A stretch of 64,000 bases of DNA from PoT sp049331405 (GTDB taxonomy: Bacteria; Planctomycetota; Planctomycetia; Isosphaerales; Isosphaeraceae): NCBI RefSeq assembly GCF_049331405.1, contig NZ_CP186274.1, positions 7,998,001-8,062,000 of the forward strand. Reading direction: 5' to 3'. A program made the position numbers and the translations under genes. The notes under the pieces are model-generated. The model ran no database searches and was not told the DNA's origin. It saw only the letters and a list, made by a program, of their open reading frames with translations. Every line of letters begins with the position of its first letter. Position 1 is the first letter of the stretch. Shown piece after piece: positions 54,350 through 63,543 of the stretch.

Positions 54350-55345
54350 ATGCGAGACTTGCCGCTTTTCTCCAACCTTGGGGATGACGAGGTCGATGAT
54401 CTGCCGGCTCAGGCGGCGAGGCTGGCACCCAGGCTTCGGGCCCTCAGTGATGAGGGAATCTACTTCGGCACCTCCTCCTGGAAGTACGAAGGCTGGCTGG
54501 GCAGCGTCTACTCGCCGAACCGTTACGAGACACGCGGGAAGTTCTCGAAGAAGAAGTTCGACACCGAATGCCTGGAAGAATATGCCCAGGTCTTCCCGGC
54601 CGTCTGCGGTGACTTCGCCTTCTACCAGTTCCCCAGCGCAGAGCTCTGGAAGCAGCTGTTCTCGGACACTCCCGATTCCTTCCTCTTCGCCTTCAAGGTG
54701 CCGGAAGACATCACCGTCGCCAGATGGCCCGGCCACGCCCGCTACGGCACGAAGGCCGGCACCGAGAACCCTCACTTCCTCAACGCGGCGATCCTCAAGA
54801 AGCTCTTCCTCCAGCCGCTCAAGCCCTATACCAAGAGGATCGCCTCGCTGATCCTCGAGTTCGGCACGTTCGCCAAGTCGACCTTCCCGACCCCCGATCA
54901 CTTCCTCGACCGGCTCGACGATTTCCTGGCCGACCTCCCCGGCGGCTTCCGTTTCAGCATCGAGATCAGGAACCCCGAATACCTCGGGGCCAATTACTTC
55001 ACGTTGCTATCAAGTCACAATGTGGCGCATGTTTTCAACGCCTGGACGAGGATGCCGGAGCTTGAGAAGCAGGTCGGGATGACCGGCGTCGTCACGGCCG
55101 ACCACCTCATCGCACGAGCCCTCTTGAGCAAGGGGCGATTGTATGAAGATGCGGTCAAGCGATTCGAGCCGTATCAGGCGCTCAAGGAACCGAACCGGCC
55201 GGCCCGCGACGCCCTCTGCTCCATCGCCAACCTGGCACGCCAGCGCAAGAAACCGGCTTTCCTTTTCATCAACAACCGCCTGGAAGGCCATGCCCCCTCG
55301 ACGATCGAAGGGACCATCGACCTGCTCTCGGGCGAACCGCTTTGA
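54350..55345 (+). CDS. DUF72 (YecE-like) protein
   Basis: A 331-residue TIM-barrel-like DUF72 protein. Diagnostic stretches are IYFGTSSWKYEGWLGSVY, LEEYAQVFPAVCGDFAFYQFPSAELW and FLFAFKVPEDITVARW, then LEFGTFAKSTF and FRFSIEIRNPEY. YecE/DUF72 proteins are widespread, with no established biochemical role. No signal peptide. A 15-bp terminator hairpin begins about 10 nt past the stop. Confidence 0.9.
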   Translation: MRDLPLFSNLGDDEVDDLPAQAARLAPRLRALSDEGIYFGTSSWKYEGWLGSVYSPNRYETRGKFSKKKFDTECLEEYAQVFPAVCGDFAFYQFPSAELWKQLFSDTPDSFLFAFKVPEDITVARWPGHARYGTKAGTENPHFLNAAILKKLFLQPLKPYTKRIASLILEFGTFAKSTFPTPDHFLDRLDDFLADLPGGFRFSIEIRNPEYLGANYFTLLSSHNVAHVFNAWTRMPELEKQVGMTGVVTADHLIARALLSKGRLYEDAVKRFEPYQALKEPNRPARDALCSIANLARQRKKPAFLFINNRLEGHAPSTIEGTIDLLSGEPL

Positions 55346-55355
55346 TCCGCGAAAT

Positions 55356-55389
55356 GCAAAGGGCCCGGGTATTCACCCGGGCCCTTTGC
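55356..55389 (+). terminator. Strong terminator hairpin after the DUF72 gene
   Basis: GCAAAGGGCCCGGGT (55356-55370) and ACCCGGGCCCTTTGC (55375-55389) form a perfect 15-bp stem with an ATTC loop. It lies between convergent genes and probably acts on both strands. Confidence 0.85.
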
Positions 55390-55414
55390 CCATCACTCAT
55401 GGCTCGTCTTGTCC

Positions 55415-55813
55415 TCAAGGCTTCTTTGGCGGCTGAATCTTGAGGTCGCCAAGGTCTTTTGCCTCCCCGGCGACGACGATCAGATCCTTGAACAACTCGC
55501 CAAACGCCTCGAACCCGGAACGGCTATTGGCACTGTAGCGAAGTCCGGGCACGAGGCCTTCTACCTTGAAACGGCCGTCGTCACCGGCCCGGATGCCCGA
55601 GTTCCAGTCGCTCCAGGGCAGGATGTCGTCGGTTTCGACATGCTTGTTGATCGACCCGCCGGGGCTCCCTATGAACATCCCCTTGCGCGGGTTCCCTTCG
55701 TCATCCACGATCCGACCGGCCACGCTCCCCCAGGGCTCAAGCTTGATCCGGACCGGGCTCTTCTCCTTCCCACCGAGCACGACCGAACCGATGAGCTTTC
55801 GCCCTTCATGCAT
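55415..55813 (-). pseudogene. C-terminal fragment of an IS-split sigma/carboxypeptidase-regulatory fusion gene
   Basis: A 132-residue minus-strand frame begins HEGRKLIGSVVLGGKEKSP and continues VRIKLEPWGSVAGRIVDDEGNPRKG, a carboxypeptidase-regulatory-like repeat, ending KDLGDLKIQPPKKP. This is the usual end of planctomycete ECF-sigma fusion proteins, and the missing front part lies on the other side of the IS element, on the same strand and in the same order. Upstream of its first ATG an in-frame TAG (55817-55819) sits next to the IS end. It has no start signals of its own and is probably not translated. Confidence 0.82.
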
Positions 55814-55820
55814 GACCTAT

Positions 55821-55843
55821 GGTGGACCCCGAAAACTGGACCA
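55821..55843 (+). repeat. IS3-family left terminal inverted repeat
   Basis: Begins GGTGGACCCC and ends CTGGACCA; pairs with the right repeat at 57038-57060. Confidence 0.75.
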
Positions 55844-55882
55844 TCTGTTAAGCTACTCAGACGGGTCTGAGGAGGAGGACGG

Positions 55883-56173
55883 ATGGCGAGGAAGCGGCAA
55901 GTCCACACGGCGGCGTTCAAGGCTCAAGTCGCCCTGGCGGCCCTCAAGGGAGACCGCACGATCAACGAGTTGGCCGGCCACTATGGCGTCCATCCCACAT
56001 CGATCCATGGCTGGAAGAAGCAGCTCATCAGCAGTGCCGAGGAGGTCTTCGGGAGTCCGGCCAAGGCGGCCTCGGCTGACGCCGAGGCACGCCAGGCCGA
56101 ACTCTTCGAACAGATCGGGCGCCTCAAGATGGAACTCGAGTGGCTGAAAAAAAAAGTCGCCCCATTCAGTTGA
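55883..56173 (+). CDS. IS3-family transposase OrfA
   Basis: A 96-residue helix-turn-helix protein that binds the IS ends. It has KRQVHTAAFKAQVALAALKGD, INELAGHYGVHPTSIHGWKKQL and a C-terminal leucine-zipper-like helix AELFEQIGRLKMELEWLKKK used for multimerisation. GGAGGAGG lies 5-12 nt upstream. The frame runs through an A9 tract (56147-56155) and stops soon after; OrfB lies in the frame reached by +1 or -2 slippage, or by loss of one A. Confidence 0.92.
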   Translation: MARKRQVHTAAFKAQVALAALKGDRTINELAGHYGVHPTSIHGWKKQLISSAEEVFGSPAKAASADAEARQAELFEQIGRLKMELEWLKKKVAPFS

Positions 56174-56186
56174 GGACCGAAGGCCC

Positions 56187-57008
56187 TTGATCGAGCCGGA
56201 TCATCCCCGGTTGAGCGTGCGCCGCCAGTGCGAGTTGCTGGGGCTGAGCCGATCGAGCCTCTACTACCGACCTGCGGGTGAGTCGCCCGAGGACCTGCGC
56301 CTGATGCGGTTGATCGACGAGCAATATACGGCATGCCCGTTCTACGGCAGCCGCAAGATGACCGCCTGGCTGGAACAACGAGGTGAGGAGGTCAATCGGA
56401 AGCGAGTACAGCGCCTGATGCGGAAGATGGGCCTGGAAGCGATCTATGCCAAGCCCAGGCTGAGTCAGGCCGGGAGAGGCCATAAGATCTACCCTTATCT
56501 CTTGCGAGGTGTCAAAGCCCGGCGAGCGGACCACGTGTGGAGCACGGACATCACTTATGTGCCGATGAGTGGAGGGTTCATGTACCTGGCGGCGGTGATC
56601 GACTGGTACAGCCGGTACGTGATCGGCTGGCGGCTGTCGAACACGCTGGACGGCTCCTTCTGCCTGGAGATGTTGGAAGATGCCTTGAGGTCGGGGAAGC
56701 CCGAGGTGTTCAACACGGACCAAGGGGTCCAGTTCACGGCCGAGGCGTTCACCGGGAGGCTTGAGGCGGCCGGGATAGCCGTGAGCATGGATGGACGCGG
56801 CAGGGCATTGGATAACGTGTTCGTCGAACGGCTCTGGAGGACCGTGAAATACGAAGATATTTACATCCAAGGCTACGAGACGGTGCCGGAGCTGCAGCGA
56901 GGGTTGAGGCGATACTTCGGCTTCTATAACGAGGATCGGCTCCACGAATCCCTGGGGTACCGGACTCCAGGGACGGTCTACCGAGCGGACAGAGCCACGA
57001 CGGCCTGA
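56187..57008 (+). CDS. IS3-family transposase OrfB, DDE integrase-core
   Basis: A 273-residue catalytic subunit, counting from TTG at 56187; in a fused product its frame opens at 56148 inside the A9 tract (KKKSPHSVEDRRP before LIEPDHPRLS). An HTH_21 region (ACPFYGSRKMTAWLEQRGEEVNRKRVQRLM) precedes the rve core with catalytic D121 (WSTDITYV), D178 (NTDQGVQF) and E214 (DNVFVERLWR). The second Asp and the Glu are 35 residues apart, the DD(35)E spacing of the family. All residues are intact, so the element could still be mobile. Confidence 0.93.
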   Translation: MIEPDHPRLSVRRQCELLGLSRSSLYYRPAGESPEDLRLMRLIDEQYTACPFYGSRKMTAWLEQRGEEVNRKRVQRLMRKMGLEAIYAKPRLSQAGRGHKIYPYLLRGVKARRADHVWSTDITYVPMSGGFMYLAAVIDWYSRYVIGWRLSNTLDGSFCLEMLEDALRSGKPEVFNTDQGVQFTAEAFTGRLEAAGIAVSMDGRGRALDNVFVERLWRTVKYEDIYIQGYETVPELQRGLRRYFGFYNEDRLHESLGYRTPGTVYRADRATTA

Positions 57009-57037
57009 TTGGACAGTAGCGAAGGATCGCCGTTTTT

Positions 57038-57060
57038 TGGTCTAGACAATGGGGTCCACC
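57038..57060 (-). repeat. IS3-family right terminal inverted repeat
   Basis: Reads GGTGGACCCC on the minus strand from 57060; matches the left repeat at 55821 in 17 of 23 bases. Confidence 0.75.
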
Positions 57061-59536
57061 TCAACCCCACGCGTCTCCGTTTCGTAGGATCGAGGGCGCG
57101 GATCTCAAAATGAGCTGACGCCTGCGGGATGGGAGCGGTTCCGAACCCTTCGCTCATCCCCTTGACTCTCGTCTCACCGACGGGTTCACCATCAGGCCCG
57201 AAGACCTCGATTTCGAGGGCCAGTCCCGGATCCGGCTGGAAGTCGCGAGTGATCTCTTTAACCCCAGGAGCGAGGTCAATCTCGGCGATCACCGCGTGTC
57301 CGCGAGCCGAGGTCGTGTGGGGAACCGTCTTGAACATCTCATACTTCGGGTCATAACCCTTGATACCCTCGTAGCCCACGGCCGGCAGAAACGCGTTGTT
57401 CTCGTCCCGGACGGCGATGAGTCCACGCCCAGGCAAGGCGATCAGCTCATATCGGCCGTGAGGATCGAAGCTAGCGGACTGCTCGTAGCCCAGCGCAAAT
57501 CCTGGATATGCAGAGAGGTGCGGATTGTCCGAGAAGGCGAAGTAACTCACCATCCCCACCGCCGGCCCGCCCGTCACCTTATTCGTGACCTTGCCCCGCA
57601 CGACGATGCCCTTCTTCAGCTTCGGATCGAAGACGACGGGTTCGAAGATCTTCGAGTTGGCCCCGACCCGGAGCGTCGACCTGGTGTACGGCCTCCCCTT
57701 CTTGGGGTGGAGGAAGATCCGATACGCCTCGGCCCTTGGTAAGCCGTCGAGTCTGTAGTGGCCGTTCGCATCGGTCGTCGACTCGACCCCTCGTGCGGGG
57801 ATCAAGCTGGAACTATCGAAGACGGCCGCCTTGACCTCGATCCCCTCGATCGGCTCGCCCGAATCCTGATCTCGGATCGTTCCCTCGACGCGTCGGCTCG
57901 CCTGGAGAGCGAGCTGGAACTTCGGCGAATGCACAATATCGGGAGTTGGCTTGATCATGGCGCGATCGACTAGGCGGATCTCCGGTTCCTCCCGGCTCAT
58001 GGCATGGACCAGAGTCGTCGTGACATTCGGACCTACGACCATGAGGTTGGCGATCCGCTCGCTCCCGACGCCTCCCAGGCGAAAGCGACCATCCTGCCTG
58101 GTGACCGCCTTGATGTCGTAAAGTTTTGAAAGATCGAGATGGTTCAAGGCCTGCCAGAGATTCCCTTCAGCCCCATTCCGAGCCCGGGCGATCCATTCGG
58201 CCAGACGCCCCGTCTCGGCGAAACCCAGGGCCGAGAGCTTCACCTCGGCCCCCTCCACGGGACGCCCCTCGAGGTCGACGATCCTCCCCTCGATCGACGG
58301 CCCTTCCGGAACAAGCTTCAGCGTAACCTCAGCCGGCGGAGTATCGCGGAGAACTCCCTCGGCCCAGCCGATGCCGAATCCCGTCTTGTACCCGATGAGC
58401 CAGGGATACTTCGCCCCGTAACCCTCGACCCTCAATTGTGGCCTGGGCATGCGAATGATGAATCGGCCATCGGCCCCGCTCGTCGACTCTGACGAGGCGC
58501 CTTCGCCCAGCAGGTAGGCTCCTCGCAATGAGGCCCCCGCCACCGGTTGACCCTCCGGCGAAACGACGATGCCGCGGACCTCGATGGTCTCCGCAGGCTT
58601 CTCGGGCTCCGTCGCTTCCTTGACCTGAACCTGCTTCGGTTCGACTTCCGCCGCGGCGATTTCATCGCCCTGACGCCCGCCAGCCGTGGCGATCGCACCG
58701 ACCGCCGCACAGGCGAGGAGGACGAGCGTTGCCGTCGCACCCCATTGGACCTTGCTCATGATCATCCCCCTCAAAATGGTGTGAGCCAGGATCGTGGCAC
58801 CGCTCGAGGCCGCTCCGCCCTGCACCGCCGAGATCGTCGCCCGCATCAGGGCCGCGGAGACGACGTCTCGGGCCATCGCCGCCGAGGCATCGAGAGGCAT
58901 CGTGATCGCAGCCACGCCCAAGGCCGTGACGCCCCGGCGCGTGAGTCGACCCTTCAACTGCTCCCTGGCCCGGGAGAGACGAGTGCGGAGCTTCGGCACT
59001 GTCCAACCCAGTTGCTCCGCCGCCTGCTCGTAGGTCAGCCCTTCGAGGCCGCAGAGCACGACCGGGAGCCGATGACTTTCGGGCAGACGGCCGATCTCCT
59101 CGTGCAGGATCGGTTGCCAGTCGTGGTCGGCCTCGAGAACGGGCCGAGACGCGCCGGGGGAATCCTGGGCCTTGGCCTCGGACTCTTTCCTACGCCTTCT
59201 CGCCGCGCGGATGCTGGACTCGACGCAGGTCCGATGTGCGACGCGATGCAACCAGCCGGCGAGGCTCGAACCGGCCCGGATCGAACTCGCCTTCCTGGCA
59301 AGCACGAGGAAGGTGGCCTGGAAGGCGTCCTCGGCGTCGTGCTCGTTCCTGAGCATCGCCCGGCACGTGGCCAGGACCATCGGACCGTGCCGTCCCATGA
59401 GGGCCTCGAAGGCGATTTCATCCTTCGTCGCGGAGAAGCGAGCCAGGAGTGCCTCGTCCTCCATCCCAGCGACCGACCCTGCCCCGAGGATGTATCGGAG
59501 TTGCCGGAGTGTCGTCCCCATCACCACGCTCGCCAT
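57061..59536 (-). pseudogene. ECF sigma factor fused to TM and carboxypeptidase-regulatory-like repeats, split by IS3 element
   Basis: The first 825 residues are native; the frame then runs 27 codons into the IS to a stop at 56978. Residues about 25-95 are sigma-70 region 2 (AFEALMGRHGPMVLATCRAML, DAEDAFQATFLVLARKA) and 150-200 region 4 (IGRLPESHRLPVVLCGLEGLTYEQAAEQLGW). A hydrophobic segment follows at about 262-285 (ATATLVLLACAAVGAIATA). The rest is carboxypeptidase-regulatory-like beta repeats (IEVRGIVVSPEGQPVAGASLRG, VEGTIRDQDSGEPIEGIEV). Such membrane-linked ECF proteins are typical of planctomycetes. The missing tail is at 55415-55813. GGGAGGG precedes the ATG at 59536. The truncated product may still work as a sigma factor. 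Confidence 0.85.
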
Positions 59537-60840
59537 CCCAGTGCCCTCCCCCGGACGACTTTCGTCCCGTTCGTTACCTATGAGGGGGGATCGATCACGA
59601 CCATCTCAACATTTTCTTGGAATTGCAGTCCAAGTACACGGGACATCTCCATTCAAAGTAGCGCTCATACCCACGTTGCTCAGTCCCTCTCGCCACCAGG
59701 TTCTCTGCCGCAGCGTCTCCGAATTCGCCGTGACCTGTGTGCAAGCTTGTGATCCTTATTAAGCCAGATCGTCTCCCTCGAGCGGTAGCCTTATTTGAAC
59801 AACGACTCTGAAAAGGCGCCGCCGAACCGGCGTTCCCGATGAGGCTGCGCGTCCTGAAGCGAATAATCAGATCGCGTTAAAATCGAGAAACTGTAGCGAC
59901 ACTGGAATTGGAAGCCTCATTCCATACTCTGAGAGTGTCCCAAATTCTTAGATGTTCTTGGTTTGCAGTCTCAATGCTGCCCTGCGCTTCCCTTACATCA
60001 CGCTTGAGCCTCACCCTTACAAGCCCATTGAAAATTCCCGAATCAAACACACCATGGCGAACGCCCGTACATTTTCAATAATTGTCTTTTTTTAACATAA
60101 ATTGTCCACAAGAATCTAATAAACTGCACCTCGTCTCCATCCAAGCCTGTCACGGAATCCAATTGTAGAATGCTGTCGTGTCGAATTTCGTCACGAATTG
60201 ATCGCGGCGAGTAGATTCCTCCACTTCTCCCCCTGCGACGTTTGCTCGAGAGAGATTTGATATTCTTTCGCAGAATATCTTGGAATTCCGGGCGAAAGTC
60301 TGTATAGAATCGGACTCGCCAAATGAAACGCATTCTCGCGCAACTGAGTCGCCTCGTCATGGATGCCACCTCTCCCAAATCCAGGCGATCGTCTCACCAG
60401 ACATGATTTTTCTATCACAACAGAGATTGTCATCGTCTTTGTGAACAAGGAGCGTACGGGACGGTCGGGAAGCCGGGGCCTTTTCGTCACGCGTGCCCTG
60501 CGGGTACGCGGCAAGTGCCCTGATCTCGATTGAATCACGCTGTTCCCCCCCCGAGCGGTCTCATTCCATCGAGGACCGTCTCGAGTTCGGGTGATGCTGC
60601 GCCACGTAAGGCTGGCGCGACATCACCCCTGACCGCAGGTCCTCCGTATCGGAAGGTCGTCATCCTCCATCCGGCCCGATCGGGCCACGAGGCCGACCGA
60701 TGCGGCAAGGTCGTTCTATGCACCTACATTTTCATTCTCCCGGTACGTCATCGTGCAGCCGGCTCACGGCATCATGTCGTGTAGCGTTTCGTGCATTGGC
60801 ATCCTCATTTTTCGATCCGTCCGTCAACATGGAGCAGTCG
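59537..60840. other. 1.3-kb gene-poor stretch upstream of the DUF1559 gene
   Basis: No gene is supported. The segment 60030-60330 is clearly AT-rich (for example TTGTCTTTTTTTAACATAAA around 60080-60100) compared with flanking genes. A 111-codon minus-strand frame at 60043-60378 is basic, with no family resemblance or binding site, and I do not call it. The part 60530-60840 should hold the promoter and leader of the DUF1559 gene. Confidence 0.45.
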
Positions 60841-61962
60841 ATGCGAAATCGTTCGTCGCGGGGTTTCACGCTGATTGAGCTTCTCGTCGTCATCGCGATC
60901 ATCGCCGTGCTGATCGCCCTCTTACTTCCCGCCGTGCAAGCGGCTCGCGAGGCGGCGAGGCGTGCCCAGTGCACCAACAACCTGAAGCAGATCGGCATCG
61001 CCCTGCACAATTACCATGACCAGAACGGCTCTTTCCCGCTCGGCGGCGTGAATCTCGGCAAGTCGTCCGCCGGCTGGAACGGCACTTCGAACTCGCTCTC
61101 CTGGCGAGCCTTGATCCTGCCCCAGCTCGAGCAGAACAACATCTACAACGCCCTCAACCTGAGCGTCACCCTGAGCTCGAACGCGGTGAACAGCTCGGCG
61201 GGATACACCGTCTGGATGACGGTCTCGAACGTCTGGCTCTGCCCGTCGGACGGAACGAACGACAACGGCCAGCGTCCCAGCCTCAGTAGCGACCCCAACA
61301 ACGGCAATGGCCCGATCAACAGCCCGCCAACTAACCCGGTCACCGGCCAGCCTGCCACCACCTGCCCCGTCTCGAACTACGCGGGGAGCTTCGGCGACAA
61401 CCAGGCCATCGGCGGACTCTCCAGCGGCGGCACCAACCCCTGGGAAACCCAGGCCTGCGGTTCCCCCGCCGCGGGACAGCCGCGAATCGGCTGGTCCGGC
61501 TTCTGGGGAACCACGTACAACTGCGACCTCAGCGCGGACACCGGCGGCTCGCTCCGCGGCTTCTTCGACTATCGGACGGGTCAGGTAGTCAACATGGCCG
61601 GCGTCACGGATGGCACGAGCAACTCCATCCTCGTGGGCGAGATGATCCCGCAGCAGGCGGCCGACAGCAACCTCTATTGCCTCAACGGTGGTACGGCCGG
61701 GACGACCCTGCCCATCAACTTCACGACGAACGGGATCCCGAACCAGTACCCCGGATGCAACTCGCAGGACTGGGGCTCGGTCGTCTGGCCCTGCCGGTTC
61801 AGCTACGCGACCAAGGGCTTCAAGAGTTTCCACCCCGGCGGAGCCACTTTCCTCTTCGCCGACGGCTCGGTCCACTTCCTCAAGTCGAGCATCAACCGGT
61901 TCATCTACGCGGGGCTCGGCAGCCGAAACGGCGGCGAGGTCATCAGCTCCGACGCGTATTGA
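60841..61962 (+). CDS. DUF1559 prepilin-like protein
   Basis: A 373-residue protein with a type IV prepilin-like N-terminus: RGFTLIELLVVIAIIAVLIALLLPAVQAAREAARR, processed after the Gly. Then comes CTNNLKQIGIALHNYHDQNGSFP and the DUF1559 domain (NSLSWRALILPQLEQNNIYNALN, WLCPSDG, MAGVTDGTSNSILVGEM), ending FHPGGATFLFADGSVHFLKSSI. These are very numerous in planctomycetes; they are probably pseudopilin-like surface or secretion proteins. GGAG at 60831-60834, overlapping an upstream ATG, supports the start at 60841. A 14-bp terminator follows, then the lipoprotein gene that often accompanies this family. Confidence 0.95.
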   Translation: MRNRSSRGFTLIELLVVIAIIAVLIALLLPAVQAAREAARRAQCTNNLKQIGIALHNYHDQNGSFPLGGVNLGKSSAGWNGTSNSLSWRALILPQLEQNNIYNALNLSVTLSSNAVNSSAGYTVWMTVSNVWLCPSDGTNDNGQRPSLSSDPNNGNGPINSPPTNPVTGQPATTCPVSNYAGSFGDNQAIGGLSSGGTNPWETQACGSPAAGQPRIGWSGFWGTTYNCDLSADTGGSLRGFFDYRTGQVVNMAGVTDGTSNSILVGEMIPQQAADSNLYCLNGGTAGTTLPINFTTNGIPNQYPGCNSQDWGSVVWPCRFSYATKGFKSFHPGGATFLFADGSVHFLKSSINRFIYAGLGSRNGGEVISSDAY

Positions 61963-61992
61963 TCCATTGTTCTTGCACCAAGGTCCCAGGAT

Positions 61993-62029
61993 GCACGAGG
62001 CCGGGCGTTCTCCCAGCCCGGCCTCGTGC
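61993..62029 (+). terminator. Terminator hairpin after the DUF1559 gene
   Basis: GCACGAGGCCGGGC (61993-62006) pairs perfectly with GCCCGGCCTCGTGC (62016-62029), 14 bp with a 9-base loop. It lies 30 nt past the stop. Confidence 0.8.
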
Positions 62030-62181
62030 GGCGAAACTTTCGACATTCGAGTGAGGTCGCTGTCTCCTGCCATCGAAGGGATACAGGACCACGACTCATG
62101 CAAAGCCCCTTGAAGAGGATCGACAGCCGGCCTTCCCTCGAAATAGCCGGTCCCAAACTATTGAGTCACAGGCAGACGGAG

Positions 62182-62676
62182 ATGACGGCGACCATGCGGA
62201 AGTTCGTTCGTATTTCAACAACGGCGATCGCAACCATCCTCACCCTGACCGGCTCGATCGCCCTCACGGGCTGCGGATCCGATGATGGCATCGGCAAGCG
62301 ATTTCCCGTTTCGGGCACGGTCAAATATAAGGGCCAGCCGCTCAAGACGGGATCGATCAATTTCATCCCGGATGATCCACAGACGGCTCGACCCGCGTCG
62401 GGCACGCTCGACGACGAGGGCAACTACTCGCTGACAACCCAGAATCCCGGCGACGGGGCCATGGGGGGCAGCTACAAAGTCTCTGTGACCGCTTATGAGA
62501 TGGACAAGACCAAAACCGCCTCGCCCCCTCGCGGCGGGAGCGCCGACCAGGTGGTCGTGGCCAAGGCCCGCGGCAAGAGCCTGATCCCCATCAAGTACTC
62601 GGGCACCCAAACCTCGAACCTTTCGGCCACCGTCTCCCCGCAAAAGACGAGCTTCGACTTCGAGCTCACCGACTGA
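62182..62676 (+). CDS. Small exported lipoprotein with beta-sandwich domain
   Basis: A 164-residue protein with a lipobox: TILTLTGSIALTGC, so the Cys would be lipidated and the protein membrane-anchored. The mature part, FPVSGTVKYKGQPLKTGSINFIPDD, then GTLDDEGNYSLTTQNPGDGAMGGSYKVSVTAYE, resembles carboxypeptidase-regulatory-like domains found in planctomycete lipoproteins next to DUF1559 genes. The start is ATG at 62182 or 62194. Function is unknown; probably a partner or anchor for the DUF1559 protein. Confidence 0.85.
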   Translation: MTATMRKFVRISTTAIATILTLTGSIALTGCGSDDGIGKRFPVSGTVKYKGQPLKTGSINFIPDDPQTARPASGTLDDEGNYSLTTQNPGDGAMGGSYKVSVTAYEMDKTKTASPPRGGSADQVVVAKARGKSLIPIKYSGTQTSNLSATVSPQKTSFDFELTD

Positions 62677-62708
62677 CCCTCGACTCGCTCTTGTATGCGT
62701 GTCGATTC

Positions 62709-62736
62709 AAGGGGACGCCCGCGCTGGCGTCCCCTT
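62709..62736. terminator. Bidirectional terminator between lipoprotein and FkbM genes
   Basis: AAGGGGACGCC (62709-62719) pairs with GGCGTCCCCTT (62726-62736), 11 bp with a 6-base loop, flanked by AA and TTT. It serves both convergent genes. Confidence 0.75.
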
Positions 62737-62754
62737 TCGCGTTGAGGGGGTCGA

Positions 62755-63543
62755 CTACGGCTGTTTGAGCTTGGCGAGGAGGATGCCGCATCCCTCAACG
62801 GATGATGGTTTCGTCACGAAGTCATGGGTCCCGCGGAGTCGCTCGTGGAGCAATGCGAGTGTCCCGGGTCGGATGTTGTCGTGATATTCGATGGCAATGC
62901 GGTCGCATCGTCGAAGCGTTTCCGGATCGACGCTCTCGAACGCATCCTTCTCCGAACCTTCGATGTCCACCTTGAGAAGGTTGATGCGATCCGCCTTCGC
63001 CAGATCGAAGAGCCCCGCCAGCGGGACGATGGGCACGGACAGGCCACCCGGATCATCCACGCCGTCCGAGCTCAGGGTATGATCGAGCGAGCGGTCGCCG
63101 ACCGAAGTCATCTGTCCCTGCCCGAAGTCCTTGCCGAGCGCGACCTGGCTCGGCATGACGCGATCGGGCCCGACCCCGGCAGCTCGGAGGTTGGACTCAA
63201 AATACACGTAATTCTCGGCGAATGGTTCCAACGAGATGATCCGGGCTTTGGAGCACTGTCGTGAAAGCCAGATCGAGAAGACGCCGACGTTCGCTCCCGC
63301 ATCCACAATCACATCGCCATCCTTCGGCCAATAAAATCCATCCTTCGTATAAGGTTGTTCAAGCCAGAGTTCGACGATGATCTCGACCAGCCCGCGTCGA
63401 CGTGGCGGATGAGAGATGCGCGTGCCATCCCACAGGATGGCGACATCGATGGGGGGTCCTCCCCTGATCGTCTGTATCAAGCGCCAACCGTTTCGAAACG
63501 TTGCAAGTAGGCGGGAATACAGCAACATAGACTGTGGCGTCAT
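62755..63543 (-). CDS. FkbM family SAM-dependent methyltransferase
   Basis: A 262-residue protein. The SAM-binding motif I is VIVDAGANVGVFSIWLSRQ, with SLEPFAENYVYFESNLRAAGV as motif II; the FkbM-specific LLKVDIEGSEKDAFESVDPETL and IAIEYHDN follow. FkbM enzymes O-methylate sugars or polyketides, in planctomycetes often near polysaccharide genes. GGGAG 6 nt upstream supports the ATG at 63543 over 63564. No glycan cluster is visible within the window next to it, so the substrate is unknown. Confidence 0.9.
   Translation of the reverse strand: MTPQSMLLYSRLLATFRNGWRLIQTIRGGPPIDVAILWDGTRISHPPRRRGLVEIIVELWLEQPYTKDGFYWPKDGDVIVDAGANVGVFSIWLSRQCSKARIISLEPFAENYVYFESNLRAAGVGPDRVMPSQVALGKDFGQGQMTSVGDRSLDHTLSSDGVDDPGGLSVPIVPLAGLFDLAKADRINLLKVDIEGSEKDAFESVDPETLRRCDRIAIEYHDNIRPGTLALLHERLRGTHDFVTKPSSVEGCGILLAKLKQP

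Larger units (their letters stand above)
55821..57060 (+). mobile_element. Complete IS3-family insertion sequence
   Basis: About 1.24 kb, bounded by imperfect 23-bp inverted repeats (55821-55843 and 57038-57060; first 10 bases GGTGGACCCC identical, 17 of 23 matching by eye). It carries orfA and orfB of an IS3-type transposase with an intact DDE triad. It lies inside a sigma/carboxypeptidase-regulatory fusion gene. A possible 4-bp target duplication ACCT (55815-55818 and 57058-57061) overlaps the right repeat and does not restore the host frame, so the exact ends are uncertain. Apart from its host gene, nothing suggests recent composition differences. Confidence 0.9.

Noticed and set aside
60043..60378. 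111-codon minus-strand open frame in the gene-poor region
   Set aside because: No binding site, no family resemblance; AT-rich surroundings produce such frames by chance.
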